Origin: Thiocapsa roseopersicina
Lineage (GTDB): Bacteria; Pseudomonadota; Gammaproteobacteria; Chromatiales; Chromatiaceae
DNA: 64,000 bases
Assembly: GCF_900106925.1 (NCBI RefSeq)
Contig: NZ_FNNZ01000014.1
Location: 62,001 to 126,000, forward strand
Direction of reading: 5' to 3'
Below, one piece after another: positions 38,875 through 48,809 of this stretch. A program made the position numbers and the translations under genes. Below the pieces are notes generated by a model. The model ran no database searches. It was not told the DNA's origin and saw nothing but the letters and a program-made list of their open reading frames with translations. The first letter of the stretch is position 1. The number at the start of each line of letters is the position of its first letter.

Positions 38875-40398
38875 GTGTCCGACCGTCTGCGCATCACCTG
38901 GTACGGCGTCACCATCTTTCTCAGCTCGGCCTTCCTTCTGGTCCTGGAGATCCTCGCGGGCCGGCTGATCGCGCCGTATGTCGGGGTGTCGCTCTACACC
39001 TGGACCGCCATCATCGGCGTCATCCTTGCCGGATTGTCGCTCGGCAATTGGCTCGGCGGGATCTGGGCCGACCGCGGCGGCAACGAGCTGGCGGCCGGAA
39101 TCACGCTGGCCCTGGCCGGGCTCTTCAGTCTCGGCATCCTCTTCCTCTTGACGCTGGTCGCGCCGCTCATCGAGGCGCGCGAGATGACCCTGCTGGGTGC
39201 GAGCTTCTTCTACGTCTTGACGCTCTTCTTCATGCCGGCCGTGCTGCTCGGCGTCGTGACGCCACTTCTGACGACCTTGGCACTGGGGCTGGATCGACGC
39301 ACCGGCCATATCGTGGGGCGCATGCATGCGCTGGCGGCGCTGGGCAGTATCCTGGGCACCTTTGTCACGGGCTATGTGCTGATCCAGTATCTGGGAACGC
39401 GCGGCATCATCATCGGCACCGCGATCGGGCTTTTTCTGCTGGCACTGCCCTTTTTCAAAGGGCGCTCGCGTGCAGCGCCCATCGCCGTGCTTGTCGCGGC
39501 GGTCGGTCTGATCCTGGTGACGGATGCGCGCAACGGCTTCTCCAATCCGTGCGATCGCGAGAGCAACTACTTCTGCATCCGGGTCGTCGATGACTCCGAA
39601 CGCGCGCCCTTCGGCGTCGCGCGCAGCCTGGTACTGGACCATCTGGTCCACGGCACCAATCACGACAGCGAGCCCGGCATGCTGATCTCGCCTTACGTGC
39701 AGTTGATGGACGAGCTCGCACTCGAGCATTTCGGAGAAGAGAAGGCCGAGACGCTACGCTGGTTCTTCGCGGGCGGCGGTGCCTACACCCTGCCACGCTC
39801 GGTCCGCTCGCGGACCCCGAACGCGACCGTCGCCGTCGCCGAGCTGGACCCGCTGGTCACCCGCACGGCCGAAGAGGGGCTATTCCTCGACACCGCGGGG
39901 ATGCGGGTCGTCCATGCGGACGCGCGGACCGTCCTCACCCGCGAGCCATCCGAGCACTACGACGTGATCGTCTCCGATGCCTTCCACGACATCTCCATCC
40001 CCTATCACCTCGTCACCAGTGAGTACGCGGAGCTTGTAAGGTCACGCCTGGCTCCGGACGGGATCTACCTGCTCAACGTCCTGGACGCCTTTCCGGATCC
40101 GCGCCTGGTCAAGAGCATGATGAAGACCTTGTCCGAGTCGTTCGAGCACGTCCATGTCTGGATGGATATGGTCCCGCCCGAAGCGGAGCGCATGACCTTC
40201 GTCATCTCCGCGAGCGATGCCCGCGAGCCGCCCGAGACGCTCGTCGCCCGGCGTGGTTTCGATCATCGCTGGCTGCGCGTCACCGAGCCCATGATGCAGA
40301 CTGGAACCGCCTTCGACGCTCTGCCGCTCTTGACCGACGACTATGTCCCCGTCGAGCGGTTGGTCTCGGAGTTCTATTTCGAGGATCTGGGGCGGTGA
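38875..40398 (+). CDS. membrane-bound spermidine synthase-like protein
   Basis: A 507 aa fusion of an MFS-like membrane domain (about eight helices, residues 10-215, with LEILAGRLIAPYVGVSLYTW at the start) and a spermine/spermidine synthase-type methyltransferase fold (about 220-500). The latter has WFFAGGGAYTLPR, VAVAELDPLVT and YDVIVSDAFHDISIP. The GTG at 38875 has GGAG just upstream and is preferred over the TTG at 38842. Members of this fused family are common in proteobacteria but few have a demonstrated polyamine activity, so the substrate is uncertain. Confidence 0.88.
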   Translation: MSDRLRITWYGVTIFLSSAFLLVLEILAGRLIAPYVGVSLYTWTAIIGVILAGLSLGNWLGGIWADRGGNELAAGITLALAGLFSLGILFLLTLVAPLIEAREMTLLGASFFYVLTLFFMPAVLLGVVTPLLTTLALGLDRRTGHIVGRMHALAALGSILGTFVTGYVLIQYLGTRGIIIGTAIGLFLLALPFFKGRSRAAPIAVLVAAVGLILVTDARNGFSNPCDRESNYFCIRVVDDSERAPFGVARSLVLDHLVHGTNHDSEPGMLISPYVQLMDELALEHFGEEKAETLRWFFAGGGAYTLPRSVRSRTPNATVAVAELDPLVTRTAEEGLFLDTAGMRVVHADARTVLTREPSEHYDVIVSDAFHDISIPYHLVTSEYAELVRSRLAPDGIYLLNVLDAFPDPRLVKSMMKTLSESFEHVHVWMDMVPPEAERMTFVISASDAREPPETLVARRGFDHRWLRVTEPMMQTGTAFDALPLLTDDYVPVERLVSEFYFEDLGR

Positions 40399-40525
40399 AC
40401 ATGGACACGGCGGCGCGGTCGAACGGAGGCTGGAGATACAGGTCGGCTCGGCGTCGGACCGACACCGCGAGCAAGGTGGTTTAAACTAGGACGCATCTCC
40501 GAACGGAGCACGACTGGAGGGACGC

Positions 40526-41023
40526 ATGGCCCTGGCACGGGAAGACATCGAGTTCATCAAGGCCCATCTCGGCGAATGGCTGGCCGAGCAGTCATTCGCC
40601 AAGCCGCCGGCTGTCTACGAGATCGAGCTGCGCGAGCGCATGGTGCGGGTCGAGGAGGAGCTCAGGCACCAGCGCGAGTTGATCCAAACCATTCTGGTGC
40701 AGATGGACAAGCGCTTCGACGCGGTGGAGAAGCGTTTCGAGCAGATGCAGCTGAATATGGACAAACGCTTCGAGGCCGTTGATAAACGCTTCGAGCAAAT
40801 GCAGCTGAACATGGATCAGCGCTTCGAGGCCGTCGACAAACGCTTCGCTCAAATGCAGCTGAACATGGATCAGCGCTTCGATGCCGTCGACAAACGCTTC
40901 GAAGCCATGGATAAACGCTTCGAAGAGCTGACACGGCGGCTCGACCGCTTCATGTTCTGGTCTCTCGGTCTGACGATCAGCGTCGGCGCACTGGTGGTAG
41001 CCGCCATTCGACTGTGGCCTTGA
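40526..41023 (+). CDS. coiled-coil repeat protein with C-terminal membrane anchor
   Basis: A 165 aa protein. The N terminus (REDIEFIKAHLGEWLAEQ) is followed by a long helix and then three near-identical 18-residue units MDKRFEAVDKRFEQMQLN plus shorter versions. It ends in a helix (MFWSLGLTISVGALVVAAIRLW). It resembles DUF1640/CCDC90-like coiled-coil proteins that oligomerise at a membrane. The DNA repeats are 54 bp, so unit number may vary between strains. Neighbours give no hint of role. It is convergent with hom. Confidence 0.82.
   Translation: MALAREDIEFIKAHLGEWLAEQSFAKPPAVYEIELRERMVRVEEELRHQRELIQTILVQMDKRFDAVEKRFEQMQLNMDKRFEAVDKRFEQMQLNMDQRFEAVDKRFAQMQLNMDQRFDAVDKRFEAMDKRFEELTRRLDRFMFWSLGLTISVGALVVAAIRLWP
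40703..40929 (+). repeat. 54-bp tandem repeats in the coiled-coil gene
   Basis: Three units of 54 bp (40703-40864), each beginning ATGGA(C/T)(A/C)A, followed by a 42-bp and a partial unit. Units differ at few bases, so the array looks recently expanded. The period of 18 residues keeps the coiled-coil phase close to five heptads per two units. Confidence 0.9.
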
Positions 41024-41035
41024 TCCAGGCTGGCG

Positions 41036-41059
41036 CGGGGTTCCGACCGCCGAACCCCG
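41036..41059. terminator. stem-loop between convergent coiled-coil gene and hom
   Basis: CGGGGTTC (41036-41043) pairs perfectly with GAACCCCG (41052-41059) around an 8-base loop. It lies in the 39-bp gap between two convergent stops. No T tract follows in either direction, so it may be a bidirectional terminator of low strength or only an mRNA 3'-end hairpin. Confidence 0.4.
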
Positions 41060-41062
41060 ACC

Positions 41063-42379
<1,317 letters not shown>

Positions 42380-42438
42380 TCATGCACCCCTTATTCGCAA
42401 ATCGGTTCGCCGACGCGTGCGTCAACCTGTTCGAAAGC

Positions 42439-43641
42439 TCAGCTCCCGGCGCGCGACTCGCGACGGAACATCTCTTTGATCCCGCGGATCGCCTGGCGGG
42501 TGCGATGCTCGTTCTCGATCAGCCCGAAACGCACGTGACCGTCGCCGTATTCGCCGAAGCCGATGCCGGGCGAGACCGCGACCTTGGCCTCCTGCAGGAG
42601 CTTCTTGGAAAACTCGAGCGAGCCGAGCGCGCGGTAGGGCTCGGGAATCGGCGCCCAGGCGAACATGGTCGCCTTCGGCGGCTCGATCGGCCAGCCCGCG
42701 GCGTTCAGTCCGCTGCACAGAACATCGCGCCGACTCTCGTAGGTGTCGCTGATCTCGCGCACGCACTCCTGCGGCCCCTCCAGCGCAGCGATGGCCGCAA
42801 CCTGGATCGGCGTGAAGGTCCCGTAGTCGAGATAGGACTTGATACGCGCGAGTGCGGCGACCAGGGTCCGGTTGCCGCACATGAAGCCCACGCGCCAACC
42901 CGGCATGTTGTAGCTCTTGGACATCGAGAAGAACTCGACGGCGATATCCTTCGCCCCGGGGATCTGCAGGATCGAGGGGGCACGATAGCCGTCGAAGACG
43001 ATGTCGGCATAGGCGATGTCGTGGACCACCCAGATCCCGTGCTCGGAGGCGATGTCGATGACCTTCTGAAAGAAATCCAGCTCCACGCATTGCGTGGTCG
43101 GGTTACCCGGAAAATTCAGCACCAGCATCTTGGGCTTCGGCCAAGAGTCCTGGATGGCGCGTTGCAGCTCCTCGAAGAAGTCCACGTCCGGGGTGAGGCG
43201 CACATGGCGCACGTCCGCGCCGGCGATGATGAATCCGTAGGGATGGATCGGGTAGGCCGGATTCGGCACCAAGACCGAGTCCCCGGCCCCCATGGTGGCG
43301 AGCGCCAGATGGGCGAGTCCTTCCTTCGAGCCGATGGTCACGATCGCCTCGCTGTCCGGATCCAGATGGACATCGAAGCGATCGCGATACCAATGACAGA
43401 TGGCGCGGCGCAGTCGCGGGATCCCGCGCGAGACCGAGTAGCGATGCGTGTCCTTGCGGACGGACGCCTCGACCAGCTTGTCGACGATGTGCTGCGGGGT
43501 CGGCTGGTCGGGATTCCCCATCCCGAAGTCGATGATGTCCTCGCCCCGGGCTCGCGCTTCGGCCTTCAACTCGTTGACGATGTTGAAGACATAGGGCGGC
43601 AACCGCTTGATGCGGTGGAAATCGGGCTCGGGGGCGACCAC
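42439..43641 (-). CDS. alaC: alanine transaminase AlaC-like aminotransferase
   Basis: Class I/II PLP aminotransferase of 400 aa, likely making alanine from pyruvate with glutamate. The N-terminal [19 protein letters not shown] and [14 protein letters not shown] are typical of the AlaC group. The Schiff-base Lys is in [15 protein letters not shown]. It has full length and an ATG start. The position directly upstream of hom is common in proteobacteria. Annotation as an aspartate or LL-DAP aminotransferase is the alternative. Confidence 0.9.
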   Translation of the reverse strand: MVAPEPDFHRIKRLPPYVFNIVNELKAEARARGEDIIDFGMGNPDQPTPQHIVDKLVEASVRKDTHRYSVSRGIPRLRRAICHWYRDRFDVHLDPDSEAIVTIGSKEGLAHLALATMGAGDSVLVPNPAYPIHPYGFIIAGADVRHVRLTPDVDFFEELQRAIQDSWPKPKMLVLNFPGNPTTQCVELDFFQKVIDIASEHGIWVVHDIAYADIVFDGYRAPSILQIPGAKDIAVEFFSMSKSYNMPGWRVGFMCGNRTLVAALARIKSYLDYGTFTPIQVAAIAALEGPQECVREISDTYESRRDVLCSGLNAAGWPIEPPKATMFAWAPIPEPYRALGSLEFSKKLLQEAKVAVSPGIGFGEYGDGHVRFGLIENEHRTRQAIRGIKEMFRRESRAGS

Positions 43642-43718
43642 TGGACAACCTCTTGACGCTGGGAGTGGGGAAAACGCTGAAGTCTACAGTCCCGACCGCC
43701 AGATTCAAAGCAGACGAA

Positions 43719-44339
43719 TCAGTACTTCACCGAGCACCCGTAGGGCCGAGTCACCGGTGTGGCGACCGGATTGCCGGCAGCCAGATCGGCCATGGCGAGA
43801 CGCACATAGTTGCTCGCGCCCGCGATGTCGGCCTGATCGGTCGTCGGCTTATCGTCGATGCCGCCCATGTACACCAGTGTACCTTCCGGATCGATGACGT
43901 ACATGTGCGGCGTGGTCTTGGCATCGTAAGCGCGCCCCATGTCCCCGGAGGTGTCGAGTAGGACCGCGGTCGGCGCAGCGCCTCGATCGTCGGTGAGATC
44001 ATCGGCCTGCGCCGGACTCACATGCCCCTGCTTGCCCGAGGCCGAGGAGATGACCGACAGCCAGACATAACCGGCTGCGGTCGCCTCCTTCTGCAGGGCC
44101 TGCATGTTGTCCGAGGCGTAGTGTTTGACCACGTACGGGCAGTCGTGATTCGTCCATTCCAGGATGACCTTTTTGCCCGCGAGACCGCCGAGGCTCCAGG
44201 TCTCGCCCGCGGTGTCCACGACGCTGAAATCCGGAGCCGGAGCTCCGACCTTGGGGGCCGCGACGGCGACGCCGAAGCTCAGCGTCGCGGCCAAGGCGAC
44301 AGCGCCCACGACAAAGGTCTTTGGAAAAGCATGCTTCAT
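43719..44339 (-). CDS. periplasmic redoxin (AhpC/TSA-like)
   Basis: A 206 aa exported protein of the thioredoxin fold. The signal peptide is MKHAFPKTFVVGAVALAATL to about residue 28 (ending AVAA). The fold begins APAPDFSVVDTAGETWSLGG and has the active-site Cys in NHDCPYVVKHY (not CxxC). A second Cys is in the extreme C terminus (YGCSVKY). This suggests a peroxiredoxin or thiol-reductase of the redoxin family with an unusual second Cys. The gene lies 78 bp upstream of the DsbD-like gene on the same strand and may be cotranscribed with it. Confidence 0.85.
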   Translation of the reverse strand: MKHAFPKTFVVGAVALAATLSFGVAVAAPKVGAPAPDFSVVDTAGETWSLGGLAGKKVILEWTNHDCPYVVKHYASDNMQALQKEATAAGYVWLSVISSASGKQGHVSPAQADDLTDDRGAAPTAVLLDTSGDMGRAYDAKTTPHMYVIDPEGTLVYMGGIDDKPTTDQADIAGASNYVRLAMADLAAGNPVATPVTRPYGCSVKY

Positions 44340-44417
44340 GGTTTTCTCCTTCTCTCTGGTGGGTGATCGGTCATGCGTATGCTCGGGGCCATGCAGACGC
44401 GACGTCTCGGGCTCGAC

Positions 44418-46598
44418 TCATCCATCGCGCCCCGACGACCCCGACGTCGAAGAGCGGATCGCGCTCAGCACCATGTCCCGGGTCAGGATCTGCGGCAGGA
44501 CCTGCGGCTCCCCGTCGGGCGGATAGAAGACATAGAGCGGGACGCCGTTGCGCCCGTGATCGGCGAGATAGGCGGTAATTGCAGGGTCGCGATTGGTCCA
44601 ATCGCCCTTGAGATACAGCACCCCGGCATCCGAGAAGCTCCGCGCAAGGTCCGCCGTGCTCAAGGCGACGCGCTCGTTGACCAGACAGGTGATGCACCAA
44701 GCGGCCGTCATGTTGACGAAGACAGGTCGGCGCTCGTCACGCGCCGCGGCGAGACGCTCCGGCGAATAGGGCTCGCTCGCGAGTCCGCTCGCGGACTGCT
44801 CGCCCTCGGACAGCGTAGGCGCCGCGAGCCGATCGGTCGCCACCCCGAGATAAAGGGCACCGACGAGCGCCGCCGAGGTCGCGGCGAGAACCCAGCGGCG
44901 CCGTGCCGAGTGCAGGCCGCGCGTGCGCTCGCGCAGCCAGAGCCCGAAGGCCAACAAGACCAGACCGCCGAGGACCAGCGCGACCCCGGCCGATCCGGTC
45001 TGCACGCTCAGGACCCAGACCAACCAGGCCGCAGCCGCGAACATCGGAAAGGCGAGCGCCTGCTTGAGGGTCTCCATCCAGGCCCCCGGCTTCGGCAGCA
45101 AACGAGCCAACCGCGGGACCAGAGACAAAAGCAGGAAGGGCAGCGCCAAGCCGAACCCCAGGGTGAGCATGATCGCCAACGCGAGCGGCCAGCTCAGGGT
45201 GACGGCATAGCCCAAGGCGGCGCCCATGAAGGGCGCGGTGCAGGGTGCGGCGACCAAGGCCGCGAGGGCGCCGGTTCCGAAGGCGCCCGCGGTGCCCGAT
45301 CCCGTTCGGGCGCCACCCAGGCTCATCAGCCGGGAACCGATCGTGACCGCGCCCGCGAGGCTCAGACCGATCACGAAAAAGACGTAGGCCATGAAAACGA
45401 CGAAGGGCGGATACTGGAGCTGAAAACCCCAGCCGACGGCCGCCCCGCCGGCACGCAAGGCCAACAAGAGCATCGCGAGCACCGCAAAGAACAGGAGCAC
45501 CCCCGCCGTATAGGCCAGGCCGTGGAGGACACGCTCGCGCGCCGCCTCCGGACCTTGCCCGGATAGGCCATTGATCAGACTCAACGCCTTCATCGCCAGG
45601 ATCGGGAAGACGCACGGCATCAGGTTCAAGATCAGGCCGCCGAGCAGGGCAAAGAGGAAGGCCAGCGGCAGCTCGATCGGGCCATCCGGAGCCATGGCGC
45701 CGGGGAGCGGCCCGCGCACGGCCGCGACCTCGTAGGAGCGCACCTCACCGCCCGCGTCCGCGATCACGAGCAGCCCCTCCGGCGAGGCTTCGTCCGACAT
45801 CGCACCGGGCGACAGATCGATCCGCAGTAGGCCGTCGGCCAATCGCCAGGGTTGCTCCGCCGCGTGCTCGATCAGGCCCCATTCGCCGGCAAAGAACCAG
45901 GCCCCGTCGATCTCCTCCGGCAGCCCATCCGAGGGGATGACGAGACCGAGCAACGCGTCCGTGACGCCAAGCACGGCACCCTCGATCCGCCCGTCCGGCA
46001 ACCCCGCGCGGGCGGCGGCAAAGACGTCCGCCTGCAACGGATCGATCGGGCCCGGTCCGACCGCGGCTCCGGTCGGGAGCGTCAGATCGAAGCGGCCCGA
46101 TTCAGGTATGCATTCCTCCTCGCACACCAGCCAGTCGACATCCGCGCGGATGTGCACAGGCTCGCCGATCGGCCATTCCGCCGGCACGGAGAGTGCGACC
46201 AGATGAACGGCCCGCTCGGAGTATCCGTAATTGGCCAACGGCCCGACCGGGATCACCTCGGGTCTCGGCCAGCGCAGCGGACCGGCTTCGACACCCTCCG
46301 GCAGGGACCAGTGGATGCGCGGCGGATCGCCGGAGTCGCCCGGATTGCGCCAGTAGGTGTGCCAGCCCGGTCGGATCTCGAACACCAGGGCCAGGTCGAG
46401 CGTGTCGCCCGGCGCAACCTCCATCCGCTCCGCGACCAAGCGGGCCGTCACGTTCTCGGTGGTGACCGGGTTGGCAGGGACCAATCCCGGCCAGAAAAGC
46501 GATAGGCCGAGGAGGACGATGCCCGTTTGAAAAGAACCGCGACACGCCGATCGGCGCTGAAGGATGCTCGCAGGCGTCTCGGTGGACTGCAGCATCAT
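44418..46598 (-). CDS. dsbD: DsbD-like protein-disulfide reductase
   Basis: Inner-membrane electron carrier that moves thiol reducing power to the periplasm. The ATG at 46598 (MMLQSTETPASILQRR) overlaps the preceding stop by one base and gives 726 aa; a longer open frame upstream is not coding. The exported N-terminal domain has Cys pair CEEEC. The membrane core of about eight helices carries LMPCVFPIL and VAAPCTAPFMG (the DsbD TM Cys). The C-terminal thioredoxin-like domain has AAWCITCLVNE. The N-terminal domain resembles the ScsB/DsbD type, so the electron recipient is not certain. Neighbours are a redoxin and a Cys-rich protein. Confidence 0.92.
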   Translation of the reverse strand: MMLQSTETPASILQRRSACRGSFQTGIVLLGLSLFWPGLVPANPVTTENVTARLVAERMEVAPGDTLDLALVFEIRPGWHTYWRNPGDSGDPPRIHWSLPEGVEAGPLRWPRPEVIPVGPLANYGYSERAVHLVALSVPAEWPIGEPVHIRADVDWLVCEEECIPESGRFDLTLPTGAAVGPGPIDPLQADVFAAARAGLPDGRIEGAVLGVTDALLGLVIPSDGLPEEIDGAWFFAGEWGLIEHAAEQPWRLADGLLRIDLSPGAMSDEASPEGLLVIADAGGEVRSYEVAAVRGPLPGAMAPDGPIELPLAFLFALLGGLILNLMPCVFPILAMKALSLINGLSGQGPEAARERVLHGLAYTAGVLLFFAVLAMLLLALRAGGAAVGWGFQLQYPPFVVFMAYVFFVIGLSLAGAVTIGSRLMSLGGARTGSGTAGAFGTGALAALVAAPCTAPFMGAALGYAVTLSWPLALAIMLTLGFGLALPFLLLSLVPRLARLLPKPGAWMETLKQALAFPMFAAAAWLVWVLSVQTGSAGVALVLGGLVLLAFGLWLRERTRGLHSARRRWVLAATSAALVGALYLGVATDRLAAPTLSEGEQSASGLASEPYSPERLAAARDERRPVFVNMTAAWCITCLVNERVALSTADLARSFSDAGVLYLKGDWTNRDPAITAYLADHGRNGVPLYVFYPPDGEPQVLPQILTRDMVLSAIRSSTSGSSGRDG

Positions 46599-47008
46599 CA
46601 CCGGCGTCGCCCCGCTCGCCGCTCGAGTTTGAAAGTGGTCATATCCTCTCCCAACGCCGCGTAGGGAATGCGATCGGCCCCGCCGAAGTTCGCCACCGCG
46701 CGTGTTACGAGGTCGCCGATATCGGCCACGCGTCCATCCGCGTCGGACTCCCCGAGCAAACGTCGCAGACCGATCAGCCCGCCGGACTGGATCTTCACCA
46801 GCAGGCTGTGGGGCATCTGTGTCGGATCGTCCTCGACGTCGGAGGCCGCCAGCGCGCACGCCTTCAGACTGGCGAAGACCTGCTCGCAGGAGGCATGCGC
46901 GGCCTCGGACAGGCAGTCGAACTCCGAGCCACCTCGGCGGACGACCTCTTGTGCATGCCGGCAGGCCGCCGTTGTCTTGATCAGTGGAGCGGCGAAGGGG
47001 CACTTCAT
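46598..47008 (-). CDS. small Cys-rich conserved hypothetical protein
   Basis: A 136 aa protein, unknown function. Five Cys lie in the first half (MKCPFAAPL, TAACRHAQE, EFDCLSEAA, ASCEQVFAS, KACALAAS), with spacings of about 9-16 residues. The rest is helical (LLVKIQSGGLIGLRRLLGE) with an Arg-rich tail. It has no signal peptide. Its ATG overlaps the MOSC gene stop by four bases, and its stop overlaps the dsbD start, so the three genes are translationally coupled. Tight coupling suggests a thiol or Fe-S role alongside them, but I cannot assign it. The open frame upstream of 47008 is not coding. Confidence 0.72.
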   Translation of the reverse strand: MKCPFAAPLIKTTAACRHAQEVVRRGGSEFDCLSEAAHASCEQVFASLKACALAASDVEDDPTQMPHSLLVKIQSGGLIGLRRLLGESDADGRVADIGDLVTRAVANFGGADRIPYAALGEDMTTFKLERRAGRRR

Positions 47009-47556
47009 CGCGGAAAAGTCTCCTCTGGATCGATCTCGGCAAGAGCGGGCACGACGGCATCGTCGAGCCGGATGATTCCGCCCGTGACCACCCGGGCGTT
47101 CAGGCCAGCGTGACCACGCATGACGTTGTAACCGCCGGGACCTAGTGTTTCCTCCATGCGCGAGCAAGGCGGGCATGGACCCGTTCCTTCGAGCACCGCC
47201 GTCCCGATGCGAAACCGATGGCCTTTCAGCGCCAAGAGGTTGACACCGGAGACGACCAGATTACGCCGCAGCAACGCAGGATCGACCGGATCCCGGCGCA
47301 AGAGCGCGCCCAAGACCGCGAGGTGCTCGGCCTGCACGAGTGTCACGCCGCGCGAGCCCGATCGGCCGGCATAATGATCGCCTTCCAGGCCGCCCCCGAC
47401 CAACGCCGTCACCTCGGTGCAGGGGATCACATCCGCCCGTCGCGCCGGCCGTCGGCCGATCCACACCACCTCGCCCGGATGCGGAAATCGGCCAAGCAGA
47501 TCCGAAAGAGAATCCATACGATGCGCCTGCGGCTTGAAACTCATGTGTCGAGCCAA
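47005..47556 (-). CDS. MOSC domain-containing protein
   Basis: A 183 aa protein of the MOSC family, related to molybdenum cofactor sulfurases and YiiM-type reductases that detoxify hydroxylated bases. Seen are GDHYAGRSGSRGVTLVQ, RRNLVVSGVNLLALKG and a Cys-rich loop GTGPCPPCSRME, where a conserved Cys usually binds the Mo cofactor. It ends with NARVVTGG. It is divergent from the DUF6279 gene and heads the MOSC/Cys-rich/dsbD group. Confidence 0.9.
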   Translation of the reverse strand: MARHMSFKPQAHRMDSLSDLLGRFPHPGEVVWIGRRPARRADVIPCTEVTALVGGGLEGDHYAGRSGSRGVTLVQAEHLAVLGALLRRDPVDPALLRRNLVVSGVNLLALKGHRFRIGTAVLEGTGPCPPCSRMEETLGPGGYNVMRGHAGLNARVVTGGIIRLDDAVVPALAEIDPEETFPR

Positions 47557-47716
47557 GATCGGGGCAGCGAGGATCAGGACAAGACGTTCGGCTGGCCCGT
47601 GGGATCCATTCGACCTCGATGCCGTCGAACCAGGGACAGCACATGCGCCGACTGGTAAGGTTCAGGTTCGCGCTTCCTTCAAGACGACGATTAACTCCCA
47701 ACAGACGACACTCGTT

Positions 47717-48598
47717 ATGCCCCGAATCTCTCTCCCGATCCGCCTCGCCGCGGCCATCCTCGCGACCGCACTGACGCTTGCGGGATGCAGCCGTGTCGGC
47801 ATCGCCTACAACACCGGCGATTTCCTCGTGACCGCCTACGCCAAGGACTACCTTGACCTGGAGCAAAGCCAGCTCGAGCGCTGGAACCCCCTTCTCGACG
47901 CCGAGCTGACGCGCCATCGCAGCGAGGAGCTGCCCTATCTGGCGGCCTACTTCGATCAAATCCTCGCGGCAAGCGAGGCGGGTTTCGACGCAGACAACAT
48001 GGACTGCCTGACCGAATCCTTTCGAGACCTCTACCGGCGCCAAGCCAGCTTTGCCGTAACCCTCGCCGCACCGCTTCTGGCCGAGCTCACGCCGGCGCAG
48101 ATCGAGCGCCTCGACCAGCGCTTCCGCAAAGAAGCCGCAGAGGATCGCGCCGAGATTGCCGGGCGCAGCAGCACCCGCGAGAAAGAGAAACGCGCCCGGC
48201 GCTACATCAAATCCATCGAGGACTGGACCGGTCCGCTGAGCGTGGAGCAACAAGCGATCGTCGCGGACGTGACCGGTCGCATGCCCGACACCCAGGCAAG
48301 CCTGGTCGAGTATCGCACCGGCAAACGAGAGCGCTTGATGGCGCTGATTCGGGCCAAGGCACCCGAGCCCGAGATCAAGCGCTTCCTGACGACCTGGCTC
48401 GTCGACTTCGAGGATCTGCCGCCGGATCTCGAACAAGGAGGCCAACTGCTGGGCGAGCGGATCGGCGAGCTCTTTGTCGGCCTCGGCAAGACGCTGGACA
48501 CGACGCAGCGCAACCGCTTGAACAAGCGCTTACGCAGCATTCGGGATGATTTCATGAAGCTGCAGAAGCAACCGAGGATGGCGCAGATGACCTGTTGA
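47717..48598 (+). CDS. DUF6279 family lipoprotein
   Basis: A 293 aa predicted outer- or inner-membrane lipoprotein with signal peptide and lipobox LTLAGCSRVG (Cys near residue 24). The mature part is helical, with YNTGDFLVTAYAKDYLDLEQ and many charged residues (EKEKRARRYIKSIEDW). It matches the DUF6279 family, often found in Pseudomonas and relatives, of unknown role. The ATG at 47717 is chosen because it starts the signal peptide; the frame is open far upstream. The stop is 8 bp before repeat copy J. Confidence 0.85.
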   Translation: MPRISLPIRLAAAILATALTLAGCSRVGIAYNTGDFLVTAYAKDYLDLEQSQLERWNPLLDAELTRHRSEELPYLAAYFDQILAASEAGFDADNMDCLTESFRDLYRRQASFAVTLAAPLLAELTPAQIERLDQRFRKEAAEDRAEIAGRSSTREKEKRARRYIKSIEDWTGPLSVEQQAIVADVTGRMPDTQASLVEYRTGKRERLMALIRAKAPEPEIKRFLTTWLVDFEDLPPDLEQGGQLLGERIGELFVGLGKTLDTTQRNRLNKRLRSIRDDFMKLQKQPRMAQMTC

Positions 48599-48606
48599 AC
48601 CAGCAT

Positions 48607-48809
48607 TGAACCGCGTCAGGTGGGACATGCTTGGATCGCATGAGCTTTCGGGCATTATCGGATCCAACAATCTCGGCGGTCGACGCAGTTCAAGAATTTC
48701 AAAATCTTAAAAATTTCTAAACCGCGTCCGGCACGACCCTCATTGGGTTCCGCACCCGCCCGTCAAACAGCCGAGCGCCCCCTAGCACTCGGGACGCGGT
48801 TTCGGTTTA
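48607..48809. repeat. 193-bp family element, copy J, between convergent genes
   Basis: About 203 bp. The left edge is TGAACCGCGTC (one change). The spacer is long and AT-rich (AAGAATTTCAAAATCTTAAA), and the right arm ends GGACGCGGTTTCGGTTTA, with the terminal CGGTTT duplicated. Read on the minus strand, the outer TAA of the duplicated edge is the stop codon of mrcA. Confidence 0.8.

Noticed and set aside
40470-40486. GGTGGTTTAAAC considered as a trace of a 193-bp element
   Set aside because: Only one imperfect edge is present and no partner arm was found within 200 bp.
40703-40929. Regular repeats considered as a CRISPR array
   Set aside because: The repeats are contiguous, in frame and encode coiled coil; there are no spacers and no cas genes.
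46599-47060. Extended N terminus for the DsbD-like gene (open frame up to 47060)
   Set aside because: The extension lies over the Cys-rich gene in another frame, and the signal-like start at 46598 is coupled to the preceding stop.
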